From Mycobacterium palustre (lineage in GTDB: Bacteria; Actinomycetota; Actinomycetes; Mycobacteriales; Mycobacteriaceae): a stretch of DNA of 64,000 bases. The notes beneath the pieces are model-generated. The model made no database searches, had not been told where the DNA came from, and worked only from the letters and a program-made list of their open reading frames with translations. Numbering within the stretch: position 1 is the first letter of the stretch; the number at the start of each line of letters is the position of its first letter. The stretch lies in assembly GCF_002101785.1 (NCBI RefSeq), contig NZ_LQPJ01000099.1:29307-93306 (forward strand), read 5' to 3'. A program made the position numbers and the translations under genes. Shown here one piece after another: positions 1-9,377 of this stretch.

Positions 1-1
1 C

Positions 2-70
2 GCGGCGGATCACGACCAGCCAAACCTCGCACGCGTGGAAGCGCCGCAAGCAGAAGGAGATTCGCCGTGA
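2..70 (+). CDS. C-terminal end of an upstream protein, probably the AccA2 biotin-carboxylase subunit (partial)
   Basis: An open frame enters from the left edge and ends at the TGA at 68-70, leaving 22 residues that end in AEGDSP. The stop overlaps the GTG of the next gene (GTGA), the usual arrangement in a translationally coupled mycobacterial operon. The assignment to acetyl/propionyl-CoA carboxylase alpha subunit is inferred only from gene order: in M. tuberculosis accA2 precedes fadE12 and echA7. The residues themselves carry no diagnostic motif. Confidence 0.55.
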   Translation, partial: AADHDQPNLARVEAPQAEGDSP

Positions 71-1233
71 CCGACACCAGCTTCATCGAGAACGAGGAAC
101 GCCGGGCCCTGCGCAAGGCGGTGGCCGAGTGGGCGTCCAACTACGGCAGCGAGTACTACCTGAAGAAGGCCCGCGCCCACGAGCACACCACCGAACTGTG
201 GGCGGAGGCGGGCAAACTCGGCTTCCTCGGCGTCAACCTGCCCGAGGAGTACGGCGGCGGCGGCGCCGGCATTTACGAACTGTCGCTGGTGATGGAGGAA
301 ATGGCGGCCGCCGGCAGCGCGCTGCTGCTGATGGTGGTCTCCCCCGCCATCAACGGCACCATCATCAGCAAGTTCGGCACCGAAGAACAAAAGAAGCGCT
401 GGATCCCGGCCATCGCCGACGGCTCGCTCACGATGGCGTTCGCCATCACCGAGCCGGACGCCGGATCCAACTCGCACAAGATCATCACGACCGCCCGCCG
501 CGACGGGGGCGACTGGATCCTCAAGGGCCAGAAGGTTTTCATCTCGGGCGTCGACCAGGCGCAGGCGGTGCTGGTGGTGGCCCGGACCGAGGAGGCGAAG
601 ACGGGCAAGCTCCGGCCGGCGCTGTTCGTCGTGCCCACGGACGCGCCCGGATTCGCCTACACGCCGATCGAAATGGAGCTTATCAGCCCGGAGCGTCAGT
701 TCCAGGTGTTCCTCGACGACGTCCGGCTGCCCAGCGACGCGCTGGTGGGCGCCGAGGACGCCGCCATCGCCCAGCTTTTCGCCGGCTTGAACCCCGAGCG
801 GATCATGGGCGCGGCGAGCTCGGTGGGCATGGGGCGGTTCGCGCTGGAAAAGGCCGTCGACTACGTCAAGACCCGCCAGGTGTGGGGCACGCCCATCGGC
901 GCCCACCAGGGGCTGTCACATCCGTTGGCGCAGTGCCACATCGAGGTCCAGCTGGCCAAGCTGATGATGCAGAAGGCGGCGACGCTCTACGACAGCGGCG
1001 ACGACATGGGCGCCGCCGAGGCCGCCAACATGGCCAAGTACGCCGCCGCCGAGGCGGCCACCCGTTCGGTGGACCAGGCCGTGCAGTCCATGGGCGGCAA
1101 CGGGTTGACCAAGGAGTACGGCGTCGCCGCGATGCTGGCCTCGGCCCGGCTGGGCCGGATCGCCCCGATCAGCCGCGAGATGGTCCTGAACTTCGTCGCG
1201 CAGACGTCGCTGGGCCTGCCCCGAAGCTACTGA
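67..1233 (+). CDS. fadE12: Acyl-CoA dehydrogenase, FadE12-type
   Basis: A 388-residue flavoprotein of normal acyl-CoA dehydrogenase length. It would oxidise an acyl-CoA to the 2-enoyl-CoA with FAD and pass electrons to ETF. The family architecture is visible: N-terminal helices, the central signature around AITEPDAGSN (residues about 135-144) followed by a beta domain, and the C-terminal helical bundle with SMGGNG near residue 345. The GTG start follows GGAG at a good distance. It overlaps the upstream stop by 4 bases and its own TGA overlaps the next ATG, so it belongs to an operon with the preceding carboxylase fragment and echA7. By family context the operon probably degrades a branched or odd-chain acyl-CoA; the substrate cannot be read from sequence. 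Confidence 0.9.
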   Translation: MTDTSFIENEERRALRKAVAEWASNYGSEYYLKKARAHEHTTELWAEAGKLGFLGVNLPEEYGGGGAGIYELSLVMEEMAAAGSALLLMVVSPAINGTIISKFGTEEQKKRWIPAIADGSLTMAFAITEPDAGSNSHKIITTARRDGGDWILKGQKVFISGVDQAQAVLVVARTEEAKTGKLRPALFVVPTDAPGFAYTPIEMELISPERQFQVFLDDVRLPSDALVGAEDAAIAQLFAGLNPERIMGAASSVGMGRFALEKAVDYVKTRQVWGTPIGAHQGLSHPLAQCHIEVQLAKLMMQKAATLYDSGDDMGAAEAANMAKYAAAEAATRSVDQAVQSMGGNGLTKEYGVAAMLASARLGRIAPISREMVLNFVAQTSLGLPRSY

Positions 1234-2030
1234 TGGACAGCCTCGTCGAATACGCCGGCCCGGCCGACGCCGGTGGGCCGTTCGCGCGGCTGACGCTGAA
1301 CTCGCCGCACAATCGCAACGCGCTTTCGACCGCGCTCGTCGAGCAGCTGCACCAGGGGCTGCGGGACGCCGCCGCCGATCCCGGCGTGCGGGCGGTGGTG
1401 CTGGGCCACACCGGCGGCACGTTCTGCGCCGGGGCGGACCTCGGCGAGGCCAGCGGGGGCGACCCTCTTTCGCTGGCGGAGGCCCGGGCCCGGGAACTGA
1501 CGGCGCTGCTGCGCGCCATCGTCTCCGCCCCGCTGCCGGTGATCGCCGCCGTCGACGGGCACGTCCGGGCCGGCGGCTTCGGCCTGGTCGGCGCCTGCGA
1601 CATCGCCGTCGCCGGCCCGCGCAGCACCTTCGCGCTGACCGAAGCCCGCATCGGCGTGGCCCCGGCGATCATCTCGCTGACGCTGCTGCCGAAACTGGCG
1701 CCGCGCGCGGCGGCCCGCTACTACCTCACCGGCGAGACCTTCGACGCGGCGACGGCCGCGGACATCGGCCTGGTGACGATGGCGGTCGACGACGTCGAGG
1801 CCGCGGTGCGGCAGCTGGTCGCCGACGTGAGCCGCGGTTCGCCGCAGGGCCTTGCGGCGTCGAAGGCGCTGACGACGGCCGCCGTGCTGGCGGGCTTCGA
1901 CCGGGACGCCGAGCGGCTCACCGAGGAGTCGGCGCGGCTGTTCGTATCCGACGAGGCCCGCGAAGGCATGCTGGCATTCCTGCAAAAGCGCCCGCCCAGT
2001 TGGGCGCCCGCTGAGGGGGCCGCCGATTAA
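1233..2030 (+). CDS. echA7: Enoyl-CoA hydratase/isomerase, EchA7-type
   Basis: A 265-residue crotonase-fold protein whose ATG at 1233 shares a base with the fadE12 stop (TGATG), so the two are coupled. The oxyanion-hole region GTFCAGADL is present near residue 69 and the second loop DGHVRAGGFGLVGACD near residue 109. It would hydrate the enoyl-CoA made by its neighbour. The loop reads RAGGFGL rather than the common GGG; the Glu pair of classical hydratases is not obvious, so a related crotonase activity (hydrolase or isomerase) remains possible. Gene order matches M. tuberculosis fadE12-echA7. It ends the operon; the next gene has its own 72-base leader. Confidence 0.88.
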   Translation: MDSLVEYAGPADAGGPFARLTLNSPHNRNALSTALVEQLHQGLRDAAADPGVRAVVLGHTGGTFCAGADLGEASGGDPLSLAEARARELTALLRAIVSAPLPVIAAVDGHVRAGGFGLVGACDIAVAGPRSTFALTEARIGVAPAIISLTLLPKLAPRAAARYYLTGETFDAATAADIGLVTMAVDDVEAAVRQLVADVSRGSPQGLAASKALTTAAVLAGFDRDAERLTEESARLFVSDEAREGMLAFLQKRPPSWAPAEGAAD

Positions 2031-2102
2031 GCCGGCGCCGGACGGAAGGTTGCAGTTTAGCCAACCCTCTTGCAGCGAAACCTGGACGTCGTACGCTCAT
2101 GG

Positions 2103-2708
2103 ATGATGAGCAACCCAGCACAGCGCGATGCGAAGGACACGCGCGACCAAACGTCGCGCGCGGCCGACACCGATCGCATCCAGCTGGCGCAGTTGCTGGC
2201 GTACGCGGCCGAGCAGGGCCGGCTGCAGCTCAAGGACTACGAAGACCGCCTGACCAAGGCGTACGCGGCCACCACGTATGAGGAGCTGGACGAGCTCCGG
2301 GCCGACCTGCCGGGCACCGCGTTGAGCCCGCGCAGGGGCGGCAAACCCAATCCGGCGCCGTCGATGTTGTTGCTCGCGCTGATGAGCGGGTTCGAGCGCC
2401 GCGGCCGGTGGAACGTCCCCAAGAAGCTGACCACCTTCACGTTCTGGGGCAGCGGGGTGGTGGACCTGCGCTACGCCGACTTCACCTCGACCGAGGTCGA
2501 GATCCACGCGATCTCGATCATGGGCGCCCAGAGCATCCTGCTGCCGCCCGAAGTCAACGTTGAGATCCGCGGCCGCGGCGTGATGGGCGGCTTCGACCAC
2601 GAAGTCCTGGGCCAGGGCACACCCGGCGCGCCGAAGGTGAAGATTCGCGGCTTTTCGCTATGGGGCGGCGTGGGCATCCGGCGCAAGGCCCGCAGGCATC
2701 GCCCCTAG
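2103..2708 (+). CDS. DUF1707 domain protein
   Basis: A 201-residue protein. The N-terminal third carries the DUF1707 pattern: a polar stretch leading to DRIQLAQLL, then A(A)EQGRL and a D/E-rich YEDRLTKAYAATTYEELDELRADLP. The C-terminal part resembles the DUF2154/LiaF-like beta domain (repeated hydrophobic strands with FWGSGVV and GVMGGF). Such proteins are small regulators or membrane-stress partners in actinobacteria; the function is not established. The start is chosen at the ATGATG pair; an ATG 33 bases upstream is in frame but adds a stretch unlike the family. The position next to echA7 agrees with Rv0966c. Confidence 0.8.
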   Translation: MMSNPAQRDAKDTRDQTSRAADTDRIQLAQLLAYAAEQGRLQLKDYEDRLTKAYAATTYEELDELRADLPGTALSPRRGGKPNPAPSMLLLALMSGFERRGRWNVPKKLTTFTFWGSGVVDLRYADFTSTEVEIHAISIMGAQSILLPPEVNVEIRGRGVMGGFDHEVLGQGTPGAPKVKIRGFSLWGGVGIRRKARRHRP

Positions 2709-2743
2709 CGGCACCTCTCAGCGCAGAAGCGTTGTGCCCACGG

Positions 2744-3592
2744 TCATTTGGGCACGTAGTCGAATTCGTCCGGGTGGGGGCCCGTCCTGCCCGATTCGCC
2801 CTTGTCCAGCGCCGAGATGGCGTCCATGTCGGGATCGTCCAGCTCGAAGTCGAACAGCTCGAAGTTGGCTTTGATCCGTTCCGGCGTAACGGATTTCGGG
2901 AACACGATGTCGCCCCGCTGGATGTGCCAGCGCAGCACCACCTGTGCGGGTGATTTGCCACGCGCGTCGGCGATGCGGGTGATCACCGGGTCGTCGAGCA
3001 CCTTGCCCTGGGCGATCGGCGACCACGCCTCGGTGGCGATGCCGTGGTCGCGTCCGTAGGCGCGGACCTGCTCGTTGCCGAAGTAGGGGTGGACCTCGAT
3101 CTGGTTGACCGAGGGGACGGTGTCGGTGTCGCCGGCGAGCCGATCGAGGTGTGCCGGTTGGAAGTTCGAGACGCCGATGCTGCGCGCGCGCCCGTCCTTG
3201 GCGAACTCCTCGAGCACCTTCCACGTCGACACGAAGTCCCCGCCATACAGGGTGGGCAGCGGCCAGTGGATGAGGAACAGGTCGACGTAGTCCGAACCGA
3301 GGGCCTCCAGTGTCTTGTCGAACGCGCGGCGCGCGTCGTCGGGCTTGTGAAATCCGTTGTTGAGCTTGCTGGTGATGAACACGTCGGCGCGGTCGAGGCC
3401 GGCGTCACGCACCCCTTGCCCGACTTCCTTTTCGTTGCCGTACATTTCGGCGGTGTCGATATGGCGGTAGCCGATGTCGAGGGCGCGCTTGACCGCCTCG
3501 GCGGTCTCGTCGGGCTTGATCTGAAACACGCCGAAGCCAAGCTGCGGAATGCGCACACCGTCGTTGAGTTCGATCGTTGGAACGCTGGTCAT
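2744..3592 (-). CDS. Aldo/keto reductase
   Basis: A 282-residue (alpha/beta)8-barrel NADPH reductase. The catalytic tetrad of the superfamily is complete: D46 in HIDTAEMYGNE, Y51, K76 in ITSKL and H109 in LIHW. SNF near residue 161 and the C-terminal FPKSVTPERIKAN cofactor-binding segment are also present. It would reduce a carbonyl such as an aldehyde or methylglyoxal-type toxic product. It is monocistronic, convergent with the DUF1707 gene, with a GGAGGAGACC-type ribosome site before the ATG. It is similar to mycobacterial AKR Rv2971 in length and motifs but sits at another locus, so it may be a paralogue. Confidence 0.92.
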   Translation of the reverse strand: MTSVPTIELNDGVRIPQLGFGVFQIKPDETAEAVKRALDIGYRHIDTAEMYGNEKEVGQGVRDAGLDRADVFITSKLNNGFHKPDDARRAFDKTLEALGSDYVDLFLIHWPLPTLYGGDFVSTWKVLEEFAKDGRARSIGVSNFQPAHLDRLAGDTDTVPSVNQIEVHPYFGNEQVRAYGRDHGIATEAWSPIAQGKVLDDPVITRIADARGKSPAQVVLRWHIQRGDIVFPKSVTPERIKANFELFDFELDDPDMDAISALDKGESGRTGPHPDEFDYVPK

Positions 3593-3653
3593 GGGGTCTC
3601 CTCCTTCGTCGTCCGTCTGCCCGGTCGAAAGAAAGTCATGCGTGGTGACGCGC

Positions 3654-5639
3654 TCAGCGACGGCGTCGCGACCGCAGGTAGTCGCCCACCACCGCGGCCC
3701 CCAGGCCGTCCAGATCGGGCACCACCACGCGGCCCTCGACGCGCCGCGCGACCTGGTCGATGAACCGCGCCAGGCCCGGGTCGCTGCCGAGCCGGAAGAT
3801 CGTCACCTGCGCGCCGAGGCGCGCCATGTCGTCGAACCCGCGCACGGTGTGGGCGATGGTCCGCGGGTGCGGCGGGTAATCGAAAAACACCGCCGAGCCC
3901 TCGCCGTCGAAGTCCTCGAGGTGCGCGGTCGGCTCGCCGTCGGTCACCACCAGCACGACGGGCTGCGCGTTGGGATGGCGCCGCAGGTGACGCCCCGCCA
4001 GCGCCAGCGCGTGATGCAGGTTGGTGCCCTGCTCGTAGACACCCTCCAGACCGGTGAGCTCCGCGGCCGTCACCGTGCGGGCGTAACGGCCGAACGCGAT
4101 GATCTGCAACGCATCCGAGCGAAATCGCGTGCACACCAGGTGGTTGAGCGCCAGGGCCGTCTGCTTCATCGGCAGCCACCGGTTCTCCATCACCATCGAA
4201 AACGAGGTGTCCACCAACAGCGCGACCGCGGCCTGCGTGCGGGTCTCCGTCTCGGACACCTCGACGTCGTCGACGGTGATCCGCAGGGGCCATTCGGCGG
4301 TGGCGGTTCCCGCCTGGCGCAGCACCGCGTTGGTCAGCGTGCGGGAGATGTTCCACGGCTCGGTGTCACCGAACTGCCAGGGCCGCGTCGCACCGGTCAG
4401 CTCGCCGGCCGCCCCCGCCCGGCGGTGGTCCCGCTCGCCGCGGCGGCCCGAAAGCTGTTGCGCCACATCGCGCAACGCCGTCTCGCCGAGCCGCCGCATG
4501 GCCTTCGGGGACAGCCGCCACTGGCCGTCGGAGCCGCGATCCAAAAACCCTTGATTGACCAGCGCGCGTTCCAGCTCGGCCAGCGTGCGCGCGTCGACGG
4601 CCGCGTCGTCGCCGAGCTGGCGGGCCAGCGCGTCGAGGTCGACGTCGTCCATCGTGGCGCCCGGATAGCTCTGGGACAGCTGCTCGGCGAGCTGCTCGAG
4701 CTCGGCGATGTCCGACAGCGCCTGCGTGCCCTCGCCCATGCCGAACGGGTTGTCGCCGGAGAACTGCTCGGAGCCCGTCCAGTCCTCACCCGGCCGGGCG
4801 GCCTGCAGGTGCGCGTCGAGCCGGTTCAACGCCTGCATCAGCGCGGGGGAGCCAAACGCCTGCTGCGCCAACGCATCCAGCTCGGCGCGCTGCTCGGGGC
4901 TCAGGCTGTTGCGGAAGCGCTGCGCGGCGGCGGCGCGCTTGGCCAGCGAGTCCAGCAGTTCCTCGACGTTGCGGGGGTTCTCCGGGAAGAACTCCCCGTG
5001 CTTGTCCATGAAGTCGTCGAAGTCCTGCTGGGTGTCCTCGCCGCGGGCGTGCTTGTCCAGCAGCCCGTTGAGGTCGTCCAGCATCTCGTTGACGCGCTGG
5101 CGATCCTCGTCGGTGGCCCCCTCCAGCGCCTGCTTCATGCCCGCGAAGCGCTGGTCGAGCATCTCGCGGCCCAGCAAATCCCTGATCTGCTCGTACTTTT
5201 CGCGCGCCTCGGCGCTGCGCCAGTTGTAGTCGGAGAGCTCCTGCACGGCCTTGGCCGGCGACGCCGGCAGCGCGTCCAGTTGCAGCTCGCCGAAGCGGGC
5301 GTCGTCGTCCAGGGCGCGCGCCAGCTCCTTGCGTTCGGCCAGCACCGCCTCGTCGAGCAGTTTCTTGATCTCCTGCAGGGTGCCGTCTAAATTGTTGCGC
5401 CGCAACAGGTCCCGCCGGCGGCGATTCGCCTCGGCCGCGAGCTGGTCGGCCCCGCGCATGTTCTGGGTGCCGCGGCGCAGCAACTCGGAGAGCGCGCGGC
5501 GCGGCGAGGTGCCGGCCATGACGTCCTGGCCGATCTGTTCGAGCGCCTCGCGCAGGTCCACCGGCGGCGCCAGCGGGTCGGGCCCGCCGGTGTACGCCGA
5601 GTATCGCGACGAATGGCCTTTCGAAAAAGGTTTAGCCAT
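3654..5639 (-). CDS. vWA domain protein of the CoxE/magnesium-chelatase-partner type
   Basis: A 661-residue cytosolic protein. The first 400 residues are highly charged, helical and glutamine/leucine rich. A von Willebrand factor A domain occupies the C-terminal third, with the MIDAS motif DTSFS near residue 476 and VVTDGEP near 564. Its ATG lies inside the 3' end of the AAA gene (8-base overlap), and AAA + vWA pairs work as MoxR/chelatase-like remodelling machines, in which the vWA subunit binds metal and client while the ATPase supplies force. This matches the Rv0958-Rv0959 pair. The client is unknown; a metal-insertion or complex-maturation role is inferred from the family. Confidence 0.88.
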   Translation of the reverse strand: MAKPFSKGHSSRYSAYTGGPDPLAPPVDLREALEQIGQDVMAGTSPRRALSELLRRGTQNMRGADQLAAEANRRRRDLLRRNNLDGTLQEIKKLLDEAVLAERKELARALDDDARFGELQLDALPASPAKAVQELSDYNWRSAEAREKYEQIRDLLGREMLDQRFAGMKQALEGATDEDRQRVNEMLDDLNGLLDKHARGEDTQQDFDDFMDKHGEFFPENPRNVEELLDSLAKRAAAAQRFRNSLSPEQRAELDALAQQAFGSPALMQALNRLDAHLQAARPGEDWTGSEQFSGDNPFGMGEGTQALSDIAELEQLAEQLSQSYPGATMDDVDLDALARQLGDDAAVDARTLAELERALVNQGFLDRGSDGQWRLSPKAMRRLGETALRDVAQQLSGRRGERDHRRAGAAGELTGATRPWQFGDTEPWNISRTLTNAVLRQAGTATAEWPLRITVDDVEVSETETRTQAAVALLVDTSFSMVMENRWLPMKQTALALNHLVCTRFRSDALQIIAFGRYARTVTAAELTGLEGVYEQGTNLHHALALAGRHLRRHPNAQPVVLVVTDGEPTAHLEDFDGEGSAVFFDYPPHPRTIAHTVRGFDDMARLGAQVTIFRLGSDPGLARFIDQVARRVEGRVVVPDLDGLGAAVVGDYLRSRRRR

Positions 5640-7026
5640 AGACCGTCTGGCCCTCCCCGGAAACCTTGTCGATGCGCTTGGCCAGATACAGCGCCTCGAG
5701 CGCCAGTTCCAGCGCCGCGGCGCGTTCGCCCTCGGACTCGGCGTGGAGTTTGGCCGCGATGCGGTCGACGACGGGCAGGCCGGGAACCGCGGCCAGCACG
5801 TCCTTGGCCGACACCCGCTCGCCCGTCGTCACCGCGGCACCGCCCTCGACCGCGGACACCAGCGCGCCGACGTCGACGCCGCCCAGTACCCGGGCCGCGG
5901 TGTCGGCGGTCGCCCGGCGCAGCAGGTGCTCGAGCACCGCCTGCTCGCGGCCCTCCTCGCCGGACTCGAATTCCAGCTTGCCGCGCAGCACGTCGATCAC
6001 GGTGCCCAGGTCGACCACCCGGGCCACCGGGTCGGTCTCCCCCAGCACCGCGCCGCGATGGCGGGCGGCGGCGGCCACGGTCTCGGCCGCGGCGATCGCG
6101 AACCGCGCCGACACCCCGGAGCGCTGGTCGACCGAGTTGGACTCCCGCAGGTAGCGGGCGAACCGCGCGATCACCTGCAAGAGGTAGTCGGGCACCTGGG
6201 CGCTCAGGTGCGCCTCCTGCGCGATCACGCCTACCTCTGCCTGAAGCTCCAGCGGGTAGTGCGTGCGGATCTCGGCGCCGAACCGGTCCTTGAGCGGGGT
6301 GATGATGCGGCCCCGGTTGGTGTAGTCCTCGGGGTTGGCGCTGGCCACCACGAGCACGTCCAGCGGCAGGCGCAGCGTGTACCCGCGGACCTGGATGTCG
6401 CGCTCCTCCATGACGTTGAGCATCGACACCTGGATGCGCTCGGCCAGGTCGGGCAGCTCGTTGACCGCGACGATGCCGCGGTGCGCGCGCGGGATCAGCC
6501 CGTAGGCGATGGTTTCGGGGTCGCCGAGGCTGCGGCCCTCGGCCACCTTGATCGGGTCGATGTCACCGACCAGGTCGGCGACGCTGGTGTCGGGCGTGGC
6601 CAGCTTCTCGGTGTAGCGCTCGCTGCGGTGCTTCCACGCCACGGGCAGGTCGTCGCCGAGCGTGGCGGCCCGCCGGATCGACTCCGGGGTGATCGGGGTG
6701 TACGGGTGCTCGCCGAGCTCGGCGCCGTCGATGACCGGCGTCCACTCGTCCAGCAGCCCGACCAGCGCCCGCAGCAGCCGGGTCTTGCCCTGGCCGCGTT
6801 CGCCCAGCAGCACGAAGTCGTGACCGGCGATCAGCGCGCGCTCGAGTTGCGGCAAGACGGTGTCGTCGAAGCCCAAAATGCCCGGCCAGATCGCTTCGCG
6901 TTCCGCGCCGTCGGCCAGGCGGGTCAGGAGGTTTTCACGGATTTCCTGCTTGACGCCCCGTTCGCGGTGCCCGGCGGCACGCAGTTCGCCGAGGGTGCGG
7001 GGCAGATTGGTCGATGATGGCACCAC
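5632..7026 (-). CDS. AAA ATPase, magnesium chelatase/MoxR family
   Basis: A 464-residue ATPase with Walker A GERGQGKTR near residue 74, a Walker B-like hydrophobic strand with VAVNELPDL near residue 185, and the sensor region NPEDYTNRGRIITPLKDRF. This is the magnesium-chelatase ChlI/MoxR clade, working with the downstream vWA protein whose start it overlaps. GTG GTG codons at 7026 and 7023 can both serve as start; the first is used here. The two genes form a small operon ending before the aldo/keto reductase. No cobalt/magnesium porphyrin pathway gene is adjacent, so a general maturase role is more likely than true magnesium chelation. Confidence 0.9.
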   Translation of the reverse strand: MVPSSTNLPRTLGELRAAGHRERGVKQEIRENLLTRLADGAEREAIWPGILGFDDTVLPQLERALIAGHDFVLLGERGQGKTRLLRALVGLLDEWTPVIDGAELGEHPYTPITPESIRRAATLGDDLPVAWKHRSERYTEKLATPDTSVADLVGDIDPIKVAEGRSLGDPETIAYGLIPRAHRGIVAVNELPDLAERIQVSMLNVMEERDIQVRGYTLRLPLDVLVVASANPEDYTNRGRIITPLKDRFGAEIRTHYPLELQAEVGVIAQEAHLSAQVPDYLLQVIARFARYLRESNSVDQRSGVSARFAIAAAETVAAAARHRGAVLGETDPVARVVDLGTVIDVLRGKLEFESGEEGREQAVLEHLLRRATADTAARVLGGVDVGALVSAVEGGAAVTTGERVSAKDVLAAVPGLPVVDRIAAKLHAESEGERAAALELALEALYLAKRIDKVSGEGQTVYG

Positions 7027-7067
7027 TCCACGCTACGCGCTGCCCGCACGGCCCACCCGCCGAACGT

Positions 7068-8651
7068 TCAGTGCGCGAAGTGGCGGGCTCCGGTGAGGTA
7101 CACCGTGACGCCGGCCTTGGCCGCCGCCGCGGTCACCTCGTCGTCGCGTACCGATCCGCCCGGATGCACGACGGCCTTCACCCCGGCGGCCGTCAGCGTC
7201 TCGAGCCCGTCGGGGAACGGGAAGAACGCGTCGGAGGCCGCGACCGCGCCCTTGACCCGGTCGCCGCCCCTCTCGACGGCCAGCCGGGCGGCGTCCACCC
7301 GGTTGACCTGCCCCATGCCTACGCCGATGGTGGCGCCGTCCGCGGCGATCACGATCGCGTTCGACTTGACCGCGCGGCAGGCGCGCCACGCAAAGACCAG
7401 GTCGGTCAACGTCTTCGGGTCCGCCGGTGATCCGGTGGCCAGCGTCCAGTTGGCCGGGTTGTCGCCGTGCGCGTCGAGCTGGTCGCGTTGCTGCACCAGG
7501 AGCCCGCCGCTGACCGGTCGCAGCTCGGTGCCGCCGGCCAGCGGCTCGGAGGCCAGCAGCACCCTGATGTTCTTCTTGCGGGTCAGCGCCTCGACGGCGC
7601 CCGGCGCGTAGGCGGGCGCCACGATCACCTCGGTGAAGATGGTGCTCACGTACTCCGCCATCTCGACGCTGACCTCGGTGTTCGCCGCGATCACCCCGCC
7701 GTAGGCGCTCAGCGGATCGCATTCGTGCGCCTTGCGGTGCGCGTCGGCGACCGACACCGACGAGATCGCGATCCCACAGGGGTTGGCGTGCTTGATAATC
7801 GCCACGCACATCTCTTCGTGGTCGAAGGCGGCCCGCCACGCGGCGTCGGCGTCGGTGAAGTTGTTGTAGGACATCTCTTTTCCGTGCAGCTGCTCGGCCT
7901 GCGCCAGGCCGGGCCAGGCGGCGGGGTCGCTGTAGAGGGCCGCCTGCTGATGCGGGTTCTCGCCGTAGCGCAGCATCGTCGTGCGCCGCCAGCTGCCGGC
8001 CAGCCACTGCGGAAACGCCGTGGGCGGATGTTCGGGCGCCAGCGTCGACTCCATCCAGGCGGCGACGGCGATGTCGTATTCCGCGGTGTGCCGAAAGGCC
8101 AGCGCCGCCAGCCTTTTGCGCTCGGCGAGGGTAAACCCGCCACCGCGGACCGCGGCGAGCACGCCGTCGTAGCCGAGCGGATCGGTGACCACCGCGACGC
8201 TGGGATGGTTCTTGGCGGCGGCGCGCACCATCGAGGGGCCGCCGATGTCGATCTGCTCGACGCACTCGTCGATGCTCGCGCCAGAGTCGACGGTTTCGCT
8301 GAACGGATACAGGTTGACGACCACCAGCTCGAACGCCGCGATGCCGAGTTTTTCGAGCGCCGCGGCGTGCTCGGGTTTGCGCAGATCGGCCAGCAGCCCC
8401 GCATGCACCCGGGGGTGCAGCGTCTTGACGCGGCCGTCGAGCACCTCGGGGAAGCCGGTCAGTTCCTCCACCCGGGTGACCGGGATGCCTTTGTCGGCGA
8501 TGGTTTTCGCCGTCGATCCGGTCGAGACGATCTCGACGCCCGACTCGGCGAGCCCGCGGGCGAGGTCGACGAGCCCGGTCTTGTCGTAAACGCTGATCAG
8601 CGCGCGGCGGATGGGCCGCTTGGTGGCGCCCAGGCCGTCGTCGGTGCTCAT
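7068..8651 (-). CDS. purH: Bifunctional AICAR transformylase/IMP cyclohydrolase PurH
   Basis: A 527-residue enzyme that catalyses the last two steps of IMP synthesis: formyl transfer from 10-formyl-THF to AICAR, then ring closure. The N-terminal cyclohydrolase domain begins [20 protein letters not shown]. The C-terminal transformylase domain shows the conserved [11 protein letters not shown] (about residue 230), [16 protein letters not shown] and IIKHANPCG, and ends in [12 protein letters not shown]. Full length for the family. It lies 7 bases downstream of purN, in the same order as in M. tuberculosis, so the two are co-transcribed. Confidence 0.98.
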   Translation of the reverse strand: MSTDDGLGATKRPIRRALISVYDKTGLVDLARGLAESGVEIVSTGSTAKTIADKGIPVTRVEELTGFPEVLDGRVKTLHPRVHAGLLADLRKPEHAAALEKLGIAAFELVVVNLYPFSETVDSGASIDECVEQIDIGGPSMVRAAAKNHPSVAVVTDPLGYDGVLAAVRGGGFTLAERKRLAALAFRHTAEYDIAVAAWMESTLAPEHPPTAFPQWLAGSWRRTTMLRYGENPHQQAALYSDPAAWPGLAQAEQLHGKEMSYNNFTDADAAWRAAFDHEEMCVAIIKHANPCGIAISSVSVADAHRKAHECDPLSAYGGVIAANTEVSVEMAEYVSTIFTEVIVAPAYAPGAVEALTRKKNIRVLLASEPLAGGTELRPVSGGLLVQQRDQLDAHGDNPANWTLATGSPADPKTLTDLVFAWRACRAVKSNAIVIAADGATIGVGMGQVNRVDAARLAVERGGDRVKGAVAASDAFFPFPDGLETLTAAGVKAVVHPGGSVRDDEVTAAAAKAGVTVYLTGARHFAH

Positions 8652-8658
8652 GTTGTGC

Positions 8659-9288
8659 TCATCCCAGGGTTGCCTTTCGTCCGTTCACGGTGACGCCGCG
8701 GGTCGCGATCGCGGCCACCACATCCACCAACAGCTGCCGTTCGGTGATTTTGATGCGTTCATGCAGTGTCTCTTCGTCGTCGCCGTCGAGCACCGGGACG
8801 GATTGCTGAGCCACGATCGGCCCGGTGTCCGTGCCCGCATCCACCAGGTGCACCGTACAGCCTGTGACCTTCACCCCGTAGGCCAACGCGTCGGCCACCC
8901 CGTGCGCGCCCGGGAACGCGGGCAGCAGCGCGGGGTGGGTGTTGAGGATGCGCCCGTAGAATCGTGAAAGAAATTGGGGACCAAGGATTCTCATGAAACC
9001 CGCGGATACGATCAGGTCGGGCGCGTGCGCGGCGGCGGCGGCGGTGATCGCCGCGTCCCAGGCGTCGCGGTCGGAATGGTCGCCCACCCGGACGGTGAAC
9101 GTGGGCAGCGACGCCGCGGCGGCGATCTCGGTGGCCCGGCAGTCACGATCGGCCCCCACGGCCACCACGCGGGCGGGGTAGTCGCCGACGGCGGCGCCGA
9201 TCAGCGAGGCCAGCAGTGAACCGGTGCCGGACGCCAACACCACCACCCGCGCCGGCGCGCTGGGGGGCACGTGGAGCGGCTCGGACAC
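8659..9288 (-). CDS. purN: Phosphoribosylglycinamide formyltransferase PurN
   Basis: A 209-residue enzyme that transfers a formyl group from 10-formyl-THF to GAR, the third step of purine synthesis. Visible hallmarks are [14 protein letters not shown] near the N terminus, the catalytic asparagine/histidine in [17 protein letters not shown] and the aspartate in [17 protein letters not shown]. It starts the purN-purH operon. The 89 bases upstream, before the membrane protein gene on the same strand, probably carry its promoter. Confidence 0.97.
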   Translation of the reverse strand: MSEPLHVPPSAPARVVVLASGTGSLLASLIGAAVGDYPARVVAVGADRDCRATEIAAAASLPTFTVRVGDHSDRDAWDAAITAAAAAHAPDLIVSAGFMRILGPQFLSRFYGRILNTHPALLPAFPGAHGVADALAYGVKVTGCTVHLVDAGTDTGPIVAQQSVPVLDGDDEETLHERIKITERQLLVDVVAAIATRGVTVNGRKATLG

Positions 9289-9377
9289 ATCGGCGAGCCT
9301 ACTGGTCCGCCCCAGGCGCCGAGCCTGCGTCCAGCGCTACTCTGCCGGGCGTGTCGACGCGCTGGACGCAGGCTCGA

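Noticed and set aside
3549..5390. Long open frame (613 codons) opposite the vWA gene
   Set aside because: Antisense shadow of a high-G+C gene; Arg/Gln/His-rich composition and no ribosome site, while the opposite frame carries clear motifs.
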